A stretch of DNA of 64,000 bases from Xenorhabdus stockiae (GCF_002632825.1 NZ_NJAJ01000017.1:1-64000); one strand, 5' to 3'. Counted from the stretch's first letter, positions 32,246 through 42,842 are shown. Made by a program: numbers and translations. Notes: generated from the sequence alone by a model not told the origin.

Positions 32246-32650
32246 ATGACTTGGGAATACGCACTGATAGGATTAATTGTTGGTTTTATCATCGGAGCAT
32301 TGGCTGTCCGCTTTGGCAGCCGAAAACTGCGCCAGCAAAATGCGGCACAGGCTGAGCTGGAGAAAAACCGGGCAGAGCTTGAAGAATATCGCAAAGAGCT
32401 GGTCAGCCATTTTGCCCGCAGCGCTGAGTTGCTGGATAATATGGCCCGGGATTATCGCCAGCTGTATCAACATATGGCTAAAAGTTCCAGTGAATTAATG
32501 CCAGATATGCCAATGCAGGAAAATCCCTTTAATTATCGTCTTAACGAATCTAAGAACGATACCAATCAAATTGTCACTGATGTACCTCCACGGGACTATT
32601 CTGAAGGTTCATCCGGGCTATTGCGTCCCGTTCAGGAACAAAAACAGTAA
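32246..32650 (+). CDS. zapG: Z-ring associated membrane protein ZapG (YhcB)
   Basis: ZapG (YhcB, DUF1043) is an inner-membrane protein with one N-terminal helix and a cytoplasmic coiled coil; in E. coli it links cell division, peptidoglycan and phospholipid synthesis and affects cell shape. The 134 residues show a helix at about 4-24 (YALIGLIVGFIIGALAVRF), a heptad-rich region 30-80 (AELEKNRAELEEYRKEL) and a polar tail with the conserved PRDYSEGSSGLL. AAGGAG lies 9 bases before the ATG. A stem-loop follows it, so it is probably monocistronic. Confidence 0.93.
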   Translation: MTWEYALIGLIVGFIIGALAVRFGSRKLRQQNAAQAELEKNRAELEEYRKELVSHFARSAELLDNMARDYRQLYQHMAKSSSELMPDMPMQENPFNYRLNESKNDTNQIVTDVPPRDYSEGSSGLLRPVQEQKQ

Positions 32651-32658
32651 TTTTTCTC

Positions 32659-32685
32659 GCCGTGGCCATAATTTATGCCCACGGC
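32659..32685 (+). terminator. Stem-loop after zapG
   Basis: GCCGTGG (32659-32665) pairs with CCACGGC (32679-32685); the following bases are A/T-rich (AATATTATTT). It starts 9 bases after the zapG stop and probably terminates it. Confidence 0.6.
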
Positions 32686-32764
32686 AATATTATTTATCCC
32701 ACTGTATTTAAATGTTTTTTCAGGTAAATCCCTGTAAAGACATTCGACAAAACGACATTATTAG

Positions 32765-32794
32765 TGAACTTTGCTGAATACTTGGTAGTCATAA
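32765..32794 (+). promoter_or_regulatory. Possible sigma-E promoter of degQ
   Basis: TGAACTT (32765-32771) and TCATAA (32789-32794), 17 bases apart, resemble a sigma-E promoter (GGAACTT-N16-TCAAA type). The gene downstream encodes a periplasmic protease. The match is partial and I know of no sigma-E control of degQ in E. coli, so confidence is low. Confidence 0.25.
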
Positions 32795-32928
32795 CTGCAA
32801 CGAAACAATTATGCTTGAAACCTGTTCTGATGAGTGTAGTTTCTCAGAAAAACGGAATTCCCTTGTCGGTTCGGGGCTTTAAGTACGATTTTCCTTTTCT
32901 GGCTTAGGTAAGTAAGAGAACGCATTCA

Positions 32929-34311
32929 ATGAAAAGTAAAAACACATTGCTCAGCGCATTAGCGATCAGTATTGGTTTATCTTTAGCTTCGGTACCAATG
33001 GTAAGTAATGCGGCTTTACCCGCTGCTATGGCCTCTCAGGAATTACCGAGCCTTGCTCCAATGTTAGAAAAAGTCCTTCCTTCCGTTGTTACCGTTCATG
33101 TTGCCGGCACTGAAGTTCAAACCCAACAACTCCAGCTGCCAGAAGATTTTCAGTTCTTCTTTGGGCCGGGTTTTCCACCAGTGGAACAACAAAGAAGCCG
33201 CCCATTTCAGGGGTTAGGTTCTGGTGTCATTATTAATGCCGATAAAGGATACGTACTGACTAACAATCACGTCATCAATAACGCGGATAAAATTAAAGTC
33301 CAGCTCAATGACGGGCGTGAATACTCCGCTAAACTCATCGGTCGTGATCCGCAGACTGATATCGCACTTTTGCAGCTTAAAGATGCCAAGAACCTGACAG
33401 CAATTAAATTTGCCAATTCTGATCAGCTTCGCGTCGGTGATTATGCTGTTGCTATCGGTAACCCATTCGGGCTGGGGCAAACAGTAACTTCAGGGATCAT
33501 TTCGGCCCTTGGCCGTAGCGGCCTGAATCTGGAAGGTCTGGAAAACTTCATCCAGACAGATGCCTCAATTAACCGGGGTAACTCCGGTGGTGCCCTGATC
33601 AACCTGAGAGGGGAGTTGATCGGTATTAATACCGCTATTGTTGCACCTAGTGGCGGCAACGTGGGTATTGGTTTTGCGATCCCAAGTAACATGGCCAGAA
33701 ATCTGGCAGACCAGTTAATAGCTCACGGCGAAGTAAAACGCGGCCTGCTTGGTATCAAGGGTACTGAAATGTCAGCGGATATCGCTAAGGCACTGAATGT
33801 TGATGCCCAACAGGGCGCATTTGTCAGTGAAGTAGTTCCTAAATCTGCTGCGGCTAAGGCTGGTATTAAACCCGGAGATGTACTGACCTCCATTGATGGT
33901 AAGAAAATTAATAGCTTTGCTGAACTAAGAGCGAAAATTGGTACGACTGCACCGGGCAAAGAAATCAAAGTAGGTCTGCTGCGTAAAGGCAAGCCTATGG
34001 AGGTGTCTGTTGTTCTGGAAAATAGCGAATCTCCATCAACCAAAGCAGAGAAATTAAGCATTGCGCTACAGGGTGCGAATCTCAGTACTGGCATTGTGAA
34101 CAATACTCCCGGCGTGAAAGTTGACGGCGTCGCCAAAAATTCTCCAGCCGCAATGGTCGGTTTGCAGAAGAATGATTTGATCATCGGGGCGAATAATGTT
34201 CGGGTTAAGAATATCAATGAGTTACAAAAGGTACTTGAAGGAAAACCATCCGTTATTGCACTGAATATCCTGCGTGGTGGTGACAATATTTACCTGTTAT
34301 TGAACAATTAA
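32929..34311 (+). CDS. degQ: Periplasmic serine endoprotease DegQ
   Basis: DegQ is a periplasmic HtrA-family protease-chaperone that degrades misfolded proteins. The 460-residue precursor has a Sec signal peptide ending near SNAALPAA (residue 28), a trypsin-like domain with catalytic His (TNNHVINNADKIKVQL), Asp (DPQTDIALLQL) and Ser (NRGNSGGALINLRGE), and two PDZ domains (about 260-355 and 365-455). It lacks the long LA loop of DegP, fitting DegQ. degS follows after 111 bases with a hairpin in between, the E. coli order. Confidence 0.95.
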   Translation: MKSKNTLLSALAISIGLSLASVPMVSNAALPAAMASQELPSLAPMLEKVLPSVVTVHVAGTEVQTQQLQLPEDFQFFFGPGFPPVEQQRSRPFQGLGSGVIINADKGYVLTNNHVINNADKIKVQLNDGREYSAKLIGRDPQTDIALLQLKDAKNLTAIKFANSDQLRVGDYAVAIGNPFGLGQTVTSGIISALGRSGLNLEGLENFIQTDASINRGNSGGALINLRGELIGINTAIVAPSGGNVGIGFAIPSNMARNLADQLIAHGEVKRGLLGIKGTEMSADIAKALNVDAQQGAFVSEVVPKSAAAKAGIKPGDVLTSIDGKKINSFAELRAKIGTTAPGKEIKVGLLRKGKPMEVSVVLENSESPSTKAEKLSIALQGANLSTGIVNNTPGVKVDGVAKNSPAAMVGLQKNDLIIGANNVRVKNINELQKVLEGKPSVIALNILRGGDNIYLLLNN

Positions 34312-34346
34312 TCGGTATGCCATTATTTTTCTGATTGCAGTACATT

Positions 34347-34376
34347 AAGCAGACACAGCGCAGGCTGTGTCTGCTT
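34347..34376. terminator. 13-bp perfect hairpin between degQ and degS
   Basis: AAGCAGACACAGC and GCTGTGTCTGCTT pair perfectly around the loop GCAG. Only a split T-rich stretch (CTTCTGTGCTATGCTTTTTT) follows, so it may be a partial terminator separating degQ from degS or a processing site. Confidence 0.6.
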
Positions 34377-34422
34377 GCTTCTGTGCTATGCTTTTTTAAC
34401 TTATTGATTACTGAACAATGCT

Positions 34423-35481
34423 ATGTTGATTAAATTACTGCGCTCCATATTGGCGGGATTACTTATTGCAGCAATTTTACTGGTTGCCATACCCTCACTA
34501 CGTCCCAATAAGTTAAATAATCTCCTGTACAGCGATAACACAGAAAAACCATCCAGTTACAGTCAGGGTGTTCGTCGGGCAGCACCTGCGGTTGTGAATA
34601 TATATAGCACCAGTATAGGGAGTTTCTCCCATGAACCCCGGGAACTACTTCCATTGGGTTCCGGCGTCATAATGAGTGAACAGGGCTATGTACTCACCAA
34701 TAAGCATGTTATCAACAAAGTAGGCTCTATTATTGTTGCGTTGCAGGACGGGCGTTTCTACGAAGCTTTACTGGTCGGCTCTGATGGCCCGACCGATTTG
34801 GCAGTACTCAAAATAAAGGCCGAAAATCTGCCGGTTATCCCTATTAATCTCAAAAGGGCACCTCATGTCGGGGATATCGTGCTGGCAATCGGCAATCCTT
34901 ACAACTTAGGGCAAACAATTACTCAAGGTATTATCAGTGCGACCGGACGTGTCGGGCTGAGTCCGACACGGCGCCAGAATTTCCTACAAACAGATGCTTC
35001 AATCAATCAGGGCAGCTCCGGCGGAGCACTGGTTAATACATTAGGTGAACTGGTCGGCATTAATACACTGTCGTTTGATAAATCTGAATTTGGCTCTACA
35101 CCTGAAGGACTGGGATTTGCCATTCCCACCGCGCTGGCCACAAAAATTATGCAGAAACTGATCCGTGATGGTCGGGTTATCAGAGGATATATCGGCATTT
35201 CAACAAAAGAGCTACCAAATATCCGCTCGTCAGATACCCAAATCCATCAGATTCAGGGAGTGCGGGTTTTTCAGCTTTTACCGGGAAGCCCAGCCAAGAA
35301 AGCAGGAATACAAGTGGGCGATATTATCATCAGCCTGAATCACAAACCGGCGCTCTCGCCTGCCGAAATAATGGATCAGGTTGCAGAAATTCGGCCCGGA
35401 AAAGTCGTTCCTGTTACTGTCTTACGTAATGGTCAAACGCTTACCTTCAACGTTATGATTGAAGAATTTGATGAATATTGA
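34423..35481 (+). CDS. degS: Inner-membrane stress sensor protease DegS
   Basis: DegS senses unfolded outer-membrane porin C-termini with its PDZ domain and makes the first cut in RseA, releasing sigma-E. The 352-residue protein (355 in E. coli) has an uncleaved N-terminal membrane anchor (LLRSILAGLLIAAILLVAIP), a trypsin-like domain with His (LTNKHVINKVGS), Asp (GPTDLAVLKI) and Ser (NQGSSGGALVNTLGE), and one PDZ domain (about 255-345). It follows degQ as in E. coli. An ERIC remnant lies between it and the convergent murA. Confidence 0.95.
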   Translation: MLIKLLRSILAGLLIAAILLVAIPSLRPNKLNNLLYSDNTEKPSSYSQGVRRAAPAVVNIYSTSIGSFSHEPRELLPLGSGVIMSEQGYVLTNKHVINKVGSIIVALQDGRFYEALLVGSDGPTDLAVLKIKAENLPVIPINLKRAPHVGDIVLAIGNPYNLGQTITQGIISATGRVGLSPTRRQNFLQTDASINQGSSGGALVNTLGELVGINTLSFDKSEFGSTPEGLGFAIPTALATKIMQKLIRDGRVIRGYIGISTKELPNIRSSDTQIHQIQGVRVFQLLPGSPAKKAGIQVGDIIISLNHKPALSPAEIMDQVAEIRPGKVVPVTVLRNGQTLTFNVMIEEFDEY

Positions 35482-35546
35482 AATCAATAATGAAATGGAA
35501 ATCAAAGAAAGAATGGATTTTTAAAGTAGTGCTATAGCGCACGAAA

Positions 35547-35635
35547 ATAAATCCCCGGAAACATAGATAACACTATATTTATAGCTATGTGACCGGGGTG
35601 AATGAGTGCCGCTAAATTATAAGACGAAAGGTATA
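35547..35635. repeat. Partial ERIC element before the murA stop
   Basis: ACATAGATAAC, GTGACCGGGGTGAATGAGTG and AAGACGAAAGGTATA match the right two-thirds of ERIC, with an inserted TATTTATAG-like stretch as in the copy at 54878. It ends 1 base before the murA stop codon. The left end is not recognisable. Confidence 0.75.
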
Positions 35636-35636
35636 T

Positions 35637-36896
<1,260 letters not shown>

Positions 36897-36950
36897 TCAT
36901 AATTCTCTTATTTAATTCAAAGTGTGCTGTTCGCGGCGAAGCAAACAACC

Positions 36951-37205
36951 TCAGAAACCCTGGAGCTTGCGGTCACGTTGCCATTGCGCAGGTGTGTAGG
37001 TCTTAATTGACAGGGCGTGGATACGATTATCAGCAATGTATTCCATCAGAGGTGCATAAACTGTTTGTTGTTGTTTTACCCGGCTCAGCTCACCAAAAAT
37101 TTCACCTACAGCAATTACCTGAAAATGGCTGCCGTCGCCGCTAACAATAACTTCATCAAGTACCAATTTTTCCATCAGTACCTGTTTAATCTCATTAGTA
37201 TCCAT
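36951..37205 (-). CDS. ibaG: BolA-family protein IbaG
   Basis: IbaG is a small BolA-family protein that with monothiol glutaredoxin Grx4 coordinates a 2Fe-2S cluster; in E. coli it is acid-induced. The 84-residue protein has the BolA fold with [21 protein letters not shown] (the conserved His28 region, containing H-F) and [14 protein letters not shown] near the C-terminus. Order ibaG-murA is kept, but a terminator separates it from the mla operon, so this pair is probably its own unit. Confidence 0.95.
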   Translation of the reverse strand: MDTNEIKQVLMEKLVLDEVIVSGDGSHFQVIAVGEIFGELSRVKQQQTVYAPLMEYIADNRIHALSIKTYTPAQWQRDRKLQGF

Positions 37206-37280
37206 ATCTTGCTCACATTCGTCGTTAAAAAATAATAGTAGATGCCTATCGTAATGGAATCCAGACGACTCTTAAACCAA

Positions 37281-37317
37281 GAAAAACGCCCTTATAAGAC
37301 AATGACTCATAAGGGCG
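37281..37317 (-). terminator. Terminator of the mla operon
   Basis: On the minus strand a 9-bp stem CGCCCTTAT/ATAAGGGCG (37287-37317) is followed by TTTTTC. It is 81 bases past the mlaB stop and before ibaG, so mla transcription probably ends here. Confidence 0.8.
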
Positions 37318-37397
37318 ATAATTATATCCACCTTTCAGGTAACAGAGTTATCAACAACACCCTGAAATCTGTTAGGTCGAGAATGAAGGCATTATAT

Positions 37398-37763
37398 TTA
37401 TTCTGGTGAATTTCCTTTCTCAGGCGAATTATCAGCAAAGAGACTTTGTAGACTATAGAGCGCAATCAGTGTGTTCAATCGCTCCCCTATGCCAGAAAAT
37501 GTCAGTACCTTACCACTCTGCTGCCAGTCGCCTTTTATGCGGACAAATAGGGCCATTCCCGTCGAATCCACATGCTCAAGCCCTGAAACATCAATGTTTT
37601 CAATGTGAGCCAATAAGCTATCCTTTTGCTGCCAAAAAGGCAGCAGGCTATCGCGATCCAGAGTACCTTTCAGAAACAGGGTGCTTCCTGTCTGTTGCCA
37701 GCTAAGCGGTGTTTTGTCAGAGGCTTTATCCATCCCCCGGTTTTTCATTTCACCGTTTTCCAT
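37398..37763 (-). CDS. mlaB: Mla ABC complex STAS-domain subunit MlaB
   Basis: MlaB is the cytoplasmic STAS-domain subunit that stabilises and activates the MlaF ATPase in the MlaFEDB inner-membrane complex. The 121-residue protein contains a STAS fold with IDVSGLEHVDSTGMALFVRI, including the conserved Asp-Ser/Thr-Gly loop. It is longer than E. coli MlaB (97 residues) at both ends: an N-terminal polar extension (three in-frame ATG codons at 37763, 37748 and 37733 leave the start open) and a polar tail NSPEKGNSPE. The first ATG lies 1 base after the mlaC stop. Confidence 0.88.
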   Translation of the reverse strand: MENGEMKNRGMDKASDKTPLSWQQTGSTLFLKGTLDRDSLLPFWQQKDSLLAHIENIDVSGLEHVDSTGMALFVRIKGDWQQSGKVLTFSGIGERLNTLIALYSLQSLFADNSPEKGNSPE

Positions 37764-37764
37764 G

Positions 37765-38394
37765 TCACTTTTTCTTTTCTAAAATGATTGGAGCCTGTGC
37801 ACTGCTTTTCAACTGCTCCGTCAAACCATCAATACCTTTCTGGCGCAGGATTTCCGACCACTCATTCTGTTTAGTCGTAATCATGCTCACACCTTCAGCT
37901 ATCATGTCGTAAGCCTGCCAATATCCGGTTTTACTGTTTTTACGCCACTGAAAATCCAGACGAACAGGAGGCTGACCATTCGGATCGGTAATGGTGACAC
38001 GAATAGCGACGATATTCTTATCTCCCAATGGCTGCTCCGGGGCAATCTGATAATTCTGCCCGTGATACATTGCCAGAGCCTGGCCATAAGCCTGTGCCAG
38101 ATAATCTTCAAATGCTTTAAAATAGGCATCACGCTGCTCTGGCGTCGCCTGTTTATAATAAGGCCCCAGAACCAGCGCGCCTGCATATTTTACCTGAACA
38201 TAAGGCAATAGCTCCTGACGCACGATCTGAGGCAATATTTCCGGATTAGCACGAATCTGCGATTGTTCACCCTTCAGACGTGAAAAAGTTTTTTCTGCTG
38301 CGACTTTCATCAAAGCATACGGATTAGTCTGATCAACCGCATTGGCAAGTGGTGCAACCACCAATAAGGCAGCCATAAGTAATCGCTTAAACAT
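37765..38394 (-). CDS. mlaC: Periplasmic phospholipid shuttle MlaC
   Basis: MlaC ferries a phospholipid between the outer-membrane MlaA-OmpC complex and inner-membrane MlaFEDB. The 209-residue precursor has a signal peptide ([19 protein letters not shown], cleavage near residue 20). The Tgt2/MlaC domain includes [35 protein letters not shown] and [20 protein letters not shown], all close to E. coli MlaC (211). It sits between mlaD (33 bases upstream) and mlaB (1 base downstream). Confidence 0.96.
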   Translation of the reverse strand: MFKRLLMAALLVVAPLANAVDQTNPYALMKVAAEKTFSRLKGEQSQIRANPEILPQIVRQELLPYVQVKYAGALVLGPYYKQATPEQRDAYFKAFEDYLAQAYGQALAMYHGQNYQIAPEQPLGDKNIVAIRVTITDPNGQPPVRLDFQWRKNSKTGYWQAYDMIAEGVSMITTKQNEWSEILRQKGIDGLTEQLKSSAQAPIILEKKK

Positions 38395-38427
38395 AATTGC
38401 TATTTCTCCTAAGCAGTAGATTGCTGG

Positions 38428-38940
38428 TTAATGTACCTGTGTGGGAGCCTCAGATGATTTTTGATGATCATCACTTCCGCTTTTGTACAGGAACTGACCT
38501 ATTAAATCTTCAAGAACCATTGCAGGTTTGGTATCCTCAACGCGATCTCCATCTTTCAGCATGGTGATCCCCAAATCAGCATCATCAAACCCAACATTCA
38601 ACGCAACATATTGTTCACCCAACAGACCTGAAGTCCGGATAGACAGCGAACTGGAACTTGGAATATTGTCGTACTGCGAGAAAATATCCAGTTCAACCTG
38701 CGGAGTATACGTTTTCTTATCGAGCCAGATTTTCCCTACCCGACCAATGACCACCCCTCCGACTTTGACAGGAGAACGCTCTTTTAACCCACCTATATTG
38801 TCAAATGCTGCAATGACATGATAAGTGGTCTGATTGCCAAAAGATCGGACATTAGCGACCTTCAGGCATAAGAAAATGATTGCGGCCAGTGCAATTAATA
38901 TAAAACTTCCAACCCATATTTCATTTTTCTTGCTTTGCAT
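38428..38940 (-). CDS. mlaD: MCE-domain lipid transport subunit MlaD
   Basis: MlaD forms a hexameric MCE ring with a central lipid channel above the MlaE permease. The 170-residue protein has one N-terminal membrane helix (about 8-28) and a single MCE domain starting at YHVIAAFDNIGGLKERSPVKVGGVVIGRV, with LSIRTSGLLGEQYVALNVGF. The C-terminal helix MVLEDLIGQFLYKSG that lines the pore is present; the tail is shorter than in E. coli (183). ATG 38940 is 4 bases after the mlaE stop and gives MQSKKNEIWVG; a longer in-frame start lies inside mlaE. Confidence 0.96.
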   Translation of the reverse strand: MQSKKNEIWVGSFILIALAAIIFLCLKVANVRSFGNQTTYHVIAAFDNIGGLKERSPVKVGGVVIGRVGKIWLDKKTYTPQVELDIFSQYDNIPSSSSLSIRTSGLLGEQYVALNVGFDDADLGITMLKDGDRVEDTKPAMVLEDLIGQFLYKSGSDDHQKSSEAPTQVH

Positions 38941-38944
38941 CGAA

Positions 38945-39733
38945 TTAGTTCCCAAACATCAGTGCTGTCAGCACAAAATCCAAACCCAATACTGCCAACG
39001 ATGCATGAACCACCGTACGCGTCGTCGCCCTGCTGATCCCCTCTGATGTAGGGATAGCATCATACCCATTAAACAGTGCGATCCATGTCACCGTGATGGC
39101 AAAAGCTAAGCTCTTAATAAAACAGTTAAGTATGTCTTTCTGCAATTCCACCGCTGATTGCATGGAAGACCAGAAAAAACCACCATCAATCCCTTTCCAG
39201 TCGACTCCGACCATCGCACCGCCCAGAATACCGACAGCCACAAAGATCAATGCCAGTAAAGGCATACTGATAAAACCAGCCCAAAAACGCGGGGCAACTA
39301 CCCTACGCAATGGGTCTACTGCCATCATTTCCAGACTGGAAATTTGCTCTGTCGCTTTCATCAGGCCGATCTCTGCCGTCAAGGCAGAACCCGCACGACC
39401 AGCAAATAACAGAGCAGTCACGACCGGCCCCAATTCCCGCAGCAGCGATAACGCCACCATCATGCCAAGACTGCCTTCAGCACTGAAAGTCCTCAGTACA
39501 AAATAGCCCTGCAAGGCCAGAACCATACCGATAAACAAGCCGGAAACTACAATAATCAATAGTGACTGAACGCCTACACTATAAAGCTGTTGGCGCAATA
39601 ACAGCCACTGCTTTGCAGGTTCGGGCTTACCAATAATCGCGCTGAATAACATAAAACCGGCCCGACCGAAAGAAGCCACAACTTCAATCGCACGCCTGCC
39701 AAATGTTGCCAGCGCCCGTGTTAACATCAACAT
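38945..39733 (-). CDS. mlaE: Lipid ABC transporter permease MlaE
   Basis: MlaE is the permease of the MlaFEDB retrograde phospholipid transporter. The 262-residue protein has five to six hydrophobic helices and the family motifs [40 protein letters not shown] and the C-terminal [21 protein letters not shown], nearly identical to E. coli (260). The EQ-loop segment in the [20 protein letters not shown] region contacts MlaF. It starts 9 bases after the mlaF stop and is followed by mlaD after 4 bases. Confidence 0.97.
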   Translation of the reverse strand: MLMLTRALATFGRRAIEVVASFGRAGFMLFSAIIGKPEPAKQWLLLRQQLYSVGVQSLLIIVVSGLFIGMVLALQGYFVLRTFSAEGSLGMMVALSLLRELGPVVTALLFAGRAGSALTAEIGLMKATEQISSLEMMAVDPLRRVVAPRFWAGFISMPLLALIFVAVGILGGAMVGVDWKGIDGGFFWSSMQSAVELQKDILNCFIKSLAFAITVTWIALFNGYDAIPTSEGISRATTRTVVHASLAVLGLDFVLTALMFGN

Positions 39734-39742
39734 TCAAGTATC

Positions 39743-40561
39743 CTAATAACGATTTCTGTTAGTTAATAACTCGGTTTTATAATCCCCCGCAGGGAAACGG
39801 AAAGGCACCGGCCCGTCAGCAATACCATCAAGAAACTGACGTACCCGCTGATCCTGATTCATTTTCAACTGTTCAGGCGTCCCTTCTGCAATCACTTTCT
39901 GCTCAGCCACGATATAGGCATAATCAGCAATACTCAGTACTTCAGGAACATCGTGGGAAACCACAACACAGGTAACACCGAGCGCATGGTTAAGTTCATC
40001 GATCAACTTAACCAATACCCCCATAGTGATGGGATCCTGACCGACAAATGGCTCATCAAACATGATTAAATCAGGATCAAGTGCAATCGCCCGCGCCAGT
40101 GCAGCCCGCCTTGCCATACCTCCCGATAGCTCAGATGGCATCAGTTTTGCCGCACCACGTAATCCTACCGCTTCCAGCTTCATCATCACTGTAGTGTAAA
40201 TTAATTCTTCGGGGAGTTTAGTATGCTCACGTAAGGGAAAAGCGACATTGTCGAACACATTCAAATCCGTAAATAATGCGCCCGATTGAAATAACATACT
40301 CATCTTCTTACGCACTTCATAAAGGCGCTGGCGGGATAATGCCGGGATATTATCACCATCAAACCAAATCTCACCGCGCTCAGGGCGGATTTGCCCGCCC
40401 ATCAGACGCAGCAGAGTCGTTTTTCCAATACCGGAAGGCCCCATAATGGCTGTTATTTTCCCTTTTGGAACAGTCAGATTGATATCGGAAAAGATCGGGC
40501 GCTGACCACGGGTAAAAGACATGCCGCAGATCTCAATAAGATTTGCTGTTAGTTGACTCAT
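39743..40561 (-). CDS. mlaF: Lipid ABC transporter ATPase MlaF
   Basis: MlaF is the ATPase of the Mla phospholipid transporter that preserves outer-membrane asymmetry. The 272 residues have Walker A GPSGIGKTTLLRLM (about 42-55), Q-loop region MSMLFQSGALFTDLNVFDNV, ABC signature ELSGGMARRAALARAIA, Walker B LIMFDEPFVGQDP and the switch His in VVVSHDVPEVLS. The C-terminal extension that clasps the second MlaF and contacts MlaB is visible as PVPFRFPAGDYKTELL. It is the first gene of mlaFEDCB and is divergent from yrbG. Confidence 0.97.
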   Translation of the reverse strand: MSQLTANLIEICGMSFTRGQRPIFSDINLTVPKGKITAIMGPSGIGKTTLLRLMGGQIRPERGEIWFDGDNIPALSRQRLYEVRKKMSMLFQSGALFTDLNVFDNVAFPLREHTKLPEELIYTTVMMKLEAVGLRGAAKLMPSELSGGMARRAALARAIALDPDLIMFDEPFVGQDPITMGVLVKLIDELNHALGVTCVVVSHDVPEVLSIADYAYIVAEQKVIAEGTPEQLKMNQDQRVRQFLDGIADGPVPFRFPAGDYKTELLTNRNRY

Positions 40562-40788
40562 TATTGATAGCCCTTAATCGTTAATAAACGAATTTCTTAC
40601 TGTTTCTAAATAATTAGTAATGCATACTACAAAAAAATTTTCCAATTTGCGTTAGCAAAGTGATAGCAAATTTTACTTTTTAACTTTCGGCCTTCAGAAT
40701 ATATAAATCTGGCTAAATAAATATTTTTGTCCAGAAATCAACCAACACTGGCATTGTGCTCACATGAATTTTCTCTAAGGAACACAAC

Positions 40789-41757
40789 ATGTTTCTGACT
40801 ATTTTACTGCTCATTACCGGGTTGATTTTACTGGTGTATGGTTCTGATAGATTAGTATATGGTGCTGCGGTATTTGCGCGTACATTAAAAGTCCCTCCTT
40901 TTATTATTGGTCTGGTGATTATGGGCATCGGCACTTCTTTGCCTGAGCTGATGGTTTCTGTAAACGCGAGTCTGAACGGGTTACCCAACATGGCCGTAGG
41001 TAATGTACTTGGCTCCAATATTACCAATCTGCTACTGATTACCGGCGCAGTAGCACTGATTCGCCCAATAACAGTGCAATCAGAGATCCTGCGGCGGGAA
41101 TTACCACTAATGTTGCTGATTATGGCCTTTGTGGGTTATCTGCTGTCTGATAACTACCTGAGCCGTCTGGATGGGATTTTTTTATTACTGACTGCCCTGT
41201 TTTTTATATCAATAATGATAAAAATGACAGTCAGTACCCAATCTGATGATGTCGACAGCTATACACAGGAGAGAGATGCAGAATTACCCGACGAAGGTAA
41301 TAATGGTATCGCGCTGCTTTGGGTTGTATTGGGCCTGCTTCTCCTACCGATATCCACCCGAATGGTCATTGATAATGCTACCGTCATTGCACGGATTTAC
41401 GGTATCAGCGACTTGGTGATTGGTTTAACTATTCTGGCGGTGGGAACAAGCCTGCCAGAACTCGCCACCTCTATTGCCGCAGCCATTAAAGGTGAAAATG
41501 ATATGGCAATGGGAAATATTATTGGTTCTAATGTTTTCAACATGACCCTAGTATTAGGTGTTTCCGGCCTATTTTCACCCAGCGTTATTTCATCCTACGC
41601 CTTTTCCCGGGATTTTTGGATCATGATGGCGGCGAGTGTACTATTCACGATATTCTGTGTGAGAAGAAAACATCGGTTTAACCGGCTGAGTGGTGCGCTA
41701 TTACTCAGCTGCTTTATTGCATATTTTGTTGCACTTTTTGTGCTGCATAGTGATTAA
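40789..41757 (+). CDS. yrbG: Calcium/sodium antiporter family protein YrbG
   Basis: YrbG is an inner-membrane K+-independent Ca2+/Na+ exchanger-family protein. The 322-residue protein has two homologous halves of five helices, each with an alpha repeat: MGIGTSLPELMVSVNASLNG with VGNVLGSNITNLLLI in the first half, and VGTSLPELATSIAAAIKG with MGNIIGSNVFNMTLVLG in the second. These are the G-T-S-x-P-E and G-S-N motifs that bind the ion. AAGGA lies before the ATG. It is head-to-head with mlaF and starts the kds-lpt gene series. Confidence 0.95.
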   Translation: MFLTILLLITGLILLVYGSDRLVYGAAVFARTLKVPPFIIGLVIMGIGTSLPELMVSVNASLNGLPNMAVGNVLGSNITNLLLITGAVALIRPITVQSEILRRELPLMLLIMAFVGYLLSDNYLSRLDGIFLLLTALFFISIMIKMTVSTQSDDVDSYTQERDAELPDEGNNGIALLWVVLGLLLLPISTRMVIDNATVIARIYGISDLVIGLTILAVGTSLPELATSIAAAIKGENDMAMGNIIGSNVFNMTLVLGVSGLFSPSVISSYAFSRDFWIMMAASVLFTIFCVRRKHRFNRLSGALLLSCFIAYFVALFVLHSD

Positions 41758-41760
41758 TAT

Positions 41761-41832
41761 CCGGTGACTAATGTATGGTGGCTGATGTTTGATAATCACG
41801 ATTTGATGATCAATGTCTGGTGATCAATGTTC
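41761..41832 (+). repeat. Degenerate 13-17-base direct repeats before kdsD
   Basis: Related words GGTGACTAATGTA, GGTGGCTGATGTT, TGATGATCAATGTC and TGGTGATCAATGTT follow each other in 72 bases between yrbG and kdsD. They look like a decayed tandem array. No protein is encoded. Confidence 0.45.
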
Positions 41833-41873
41833 TGAGTAATTACTGGTTGTAATGGGAATAAGTGGGAGTAGAA

Positions 41874-42842
41874 ATGCCTAAGATCGATTTTCAGCAAGCA
41901 GGTAAAAGAGTATTACATATCGAACTCGAAGGATTGGCGGAATTAGAGCAATACATCAATGACGATTTCAGCAAAGCCTGCGAGCTTATGTTTGGATGTG
42001 AAGGTAAAGTCATTGTTATGGGGATGGGAAAATCCGGACATATCGGGCGGAAAATCGCAGCCACATTTGCCAGTACCGGAACGCCTTCATTCTTTGTCCA
42101 CCCCGGCGAAGCCAGTCATGGTGACCTTGGTATGGTAACGCCAAAAGATATCGTACTGGCTATCTCCAACTCCGGCGAATCGAATGAAATCCTCGCACTT
42201 ATTCCGGTACTTAAGCGGCAGAAAGTTGCTCTCATTTGTATGACAAATAACTGTAACAGCAACATGGGCAAAGCTGCGGATGTCCACCTGTGCATTAAAA
42301 CACCACAGGAAGCCTGTCCTCTTGGGTTAGCTCCCACCACCAGTACAACAGCAACGCTTGTTATGGGAGATGCACTGGCTCTTGCCCTGCTGGAGGCCCG
42401 TGGCTTTACCACCGAAGATTTCGCCCTCTCTCACCCCGGTGGGGCTCTTGGACGTAAACTGTTACTGCTGACCAGCGAATTAATGACTACAGGGGATGAT
42501 ATTCCGCGCGTTCCCCGCACAGCTACCCTTCGTGAAGGCCTGATAGAAATTACCCGAAAAAAACTGGGCATGACGGTTATCTGTGGTGATGATATGCAGA
42601 TCGACGGTATTTTCACTGACGGGGATCTACGCCGAGTGTTTGATATGGGGATTGATTTAAATAATGCCAAAATTTCTGACGTTATGACCACCGGCGGGAT
42701 CCGTATCAAACCAAATACTCTGGCGGTTGATGCCCTGAATCTGATGCAATCACGTCATATCACTTCCCTACTGGTCACTGAAGGTGACACACTGCTCGGC
42801 GTATTACATATGCACGATCTATTACAGGCAGGAGTTGTATAA
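41874..42842 (+). CDS. kdsD: D-arabinose-5-phosphate isomerase
   Basis: KdsD converts ribulose 5-phosphate to arabinose 5-phosphate, the first step of Kdo synthesis for lipopolysaccharide. The 322-residue enzyme has an N-terminal SIS domain (VIVMGMGKSGHIGRKIAATFASTGTPS, AISNSGESNEI, GLAPTTSTTATLVMGDALA) and two C-terminal CBS domains (about 205-322, including GIFTDGDLRRVFD). Active-site residues in HPGEASHGDLGM and ALSHPGGALGR are present. ATG 41874 is preferred over GTG 41862 because GGAG lies 6 bases upstream of it. Confidence 0.96.
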   Translation: MPKIDFQQAGKRVLHIELEGLAELEQYINDDFSKACELMFGCEGKVIVMGMGKSGHIGRKIAATFASTGTPSFFVHPGEASHGDLGMVTPKDIVLAISNSGESNEILALIPVLKRQKVALICMTNNCNSNMGKAADVHLCIKTPQEACPLGLAPTTSTTATLVMGDALALALLEARGFTTEDFALSHPGGALGRKLLLLTSELMTTGDDIPRVPRTATLREGLIEITRKKLGMTVICGDDMQIDGIFTDGDLRRVFDMGIDLNNAKISDVMTTGGIRIKPNTLAVDALNLMQSRHITSLLVTEGDTLLGVLHMHDLLQAGVV

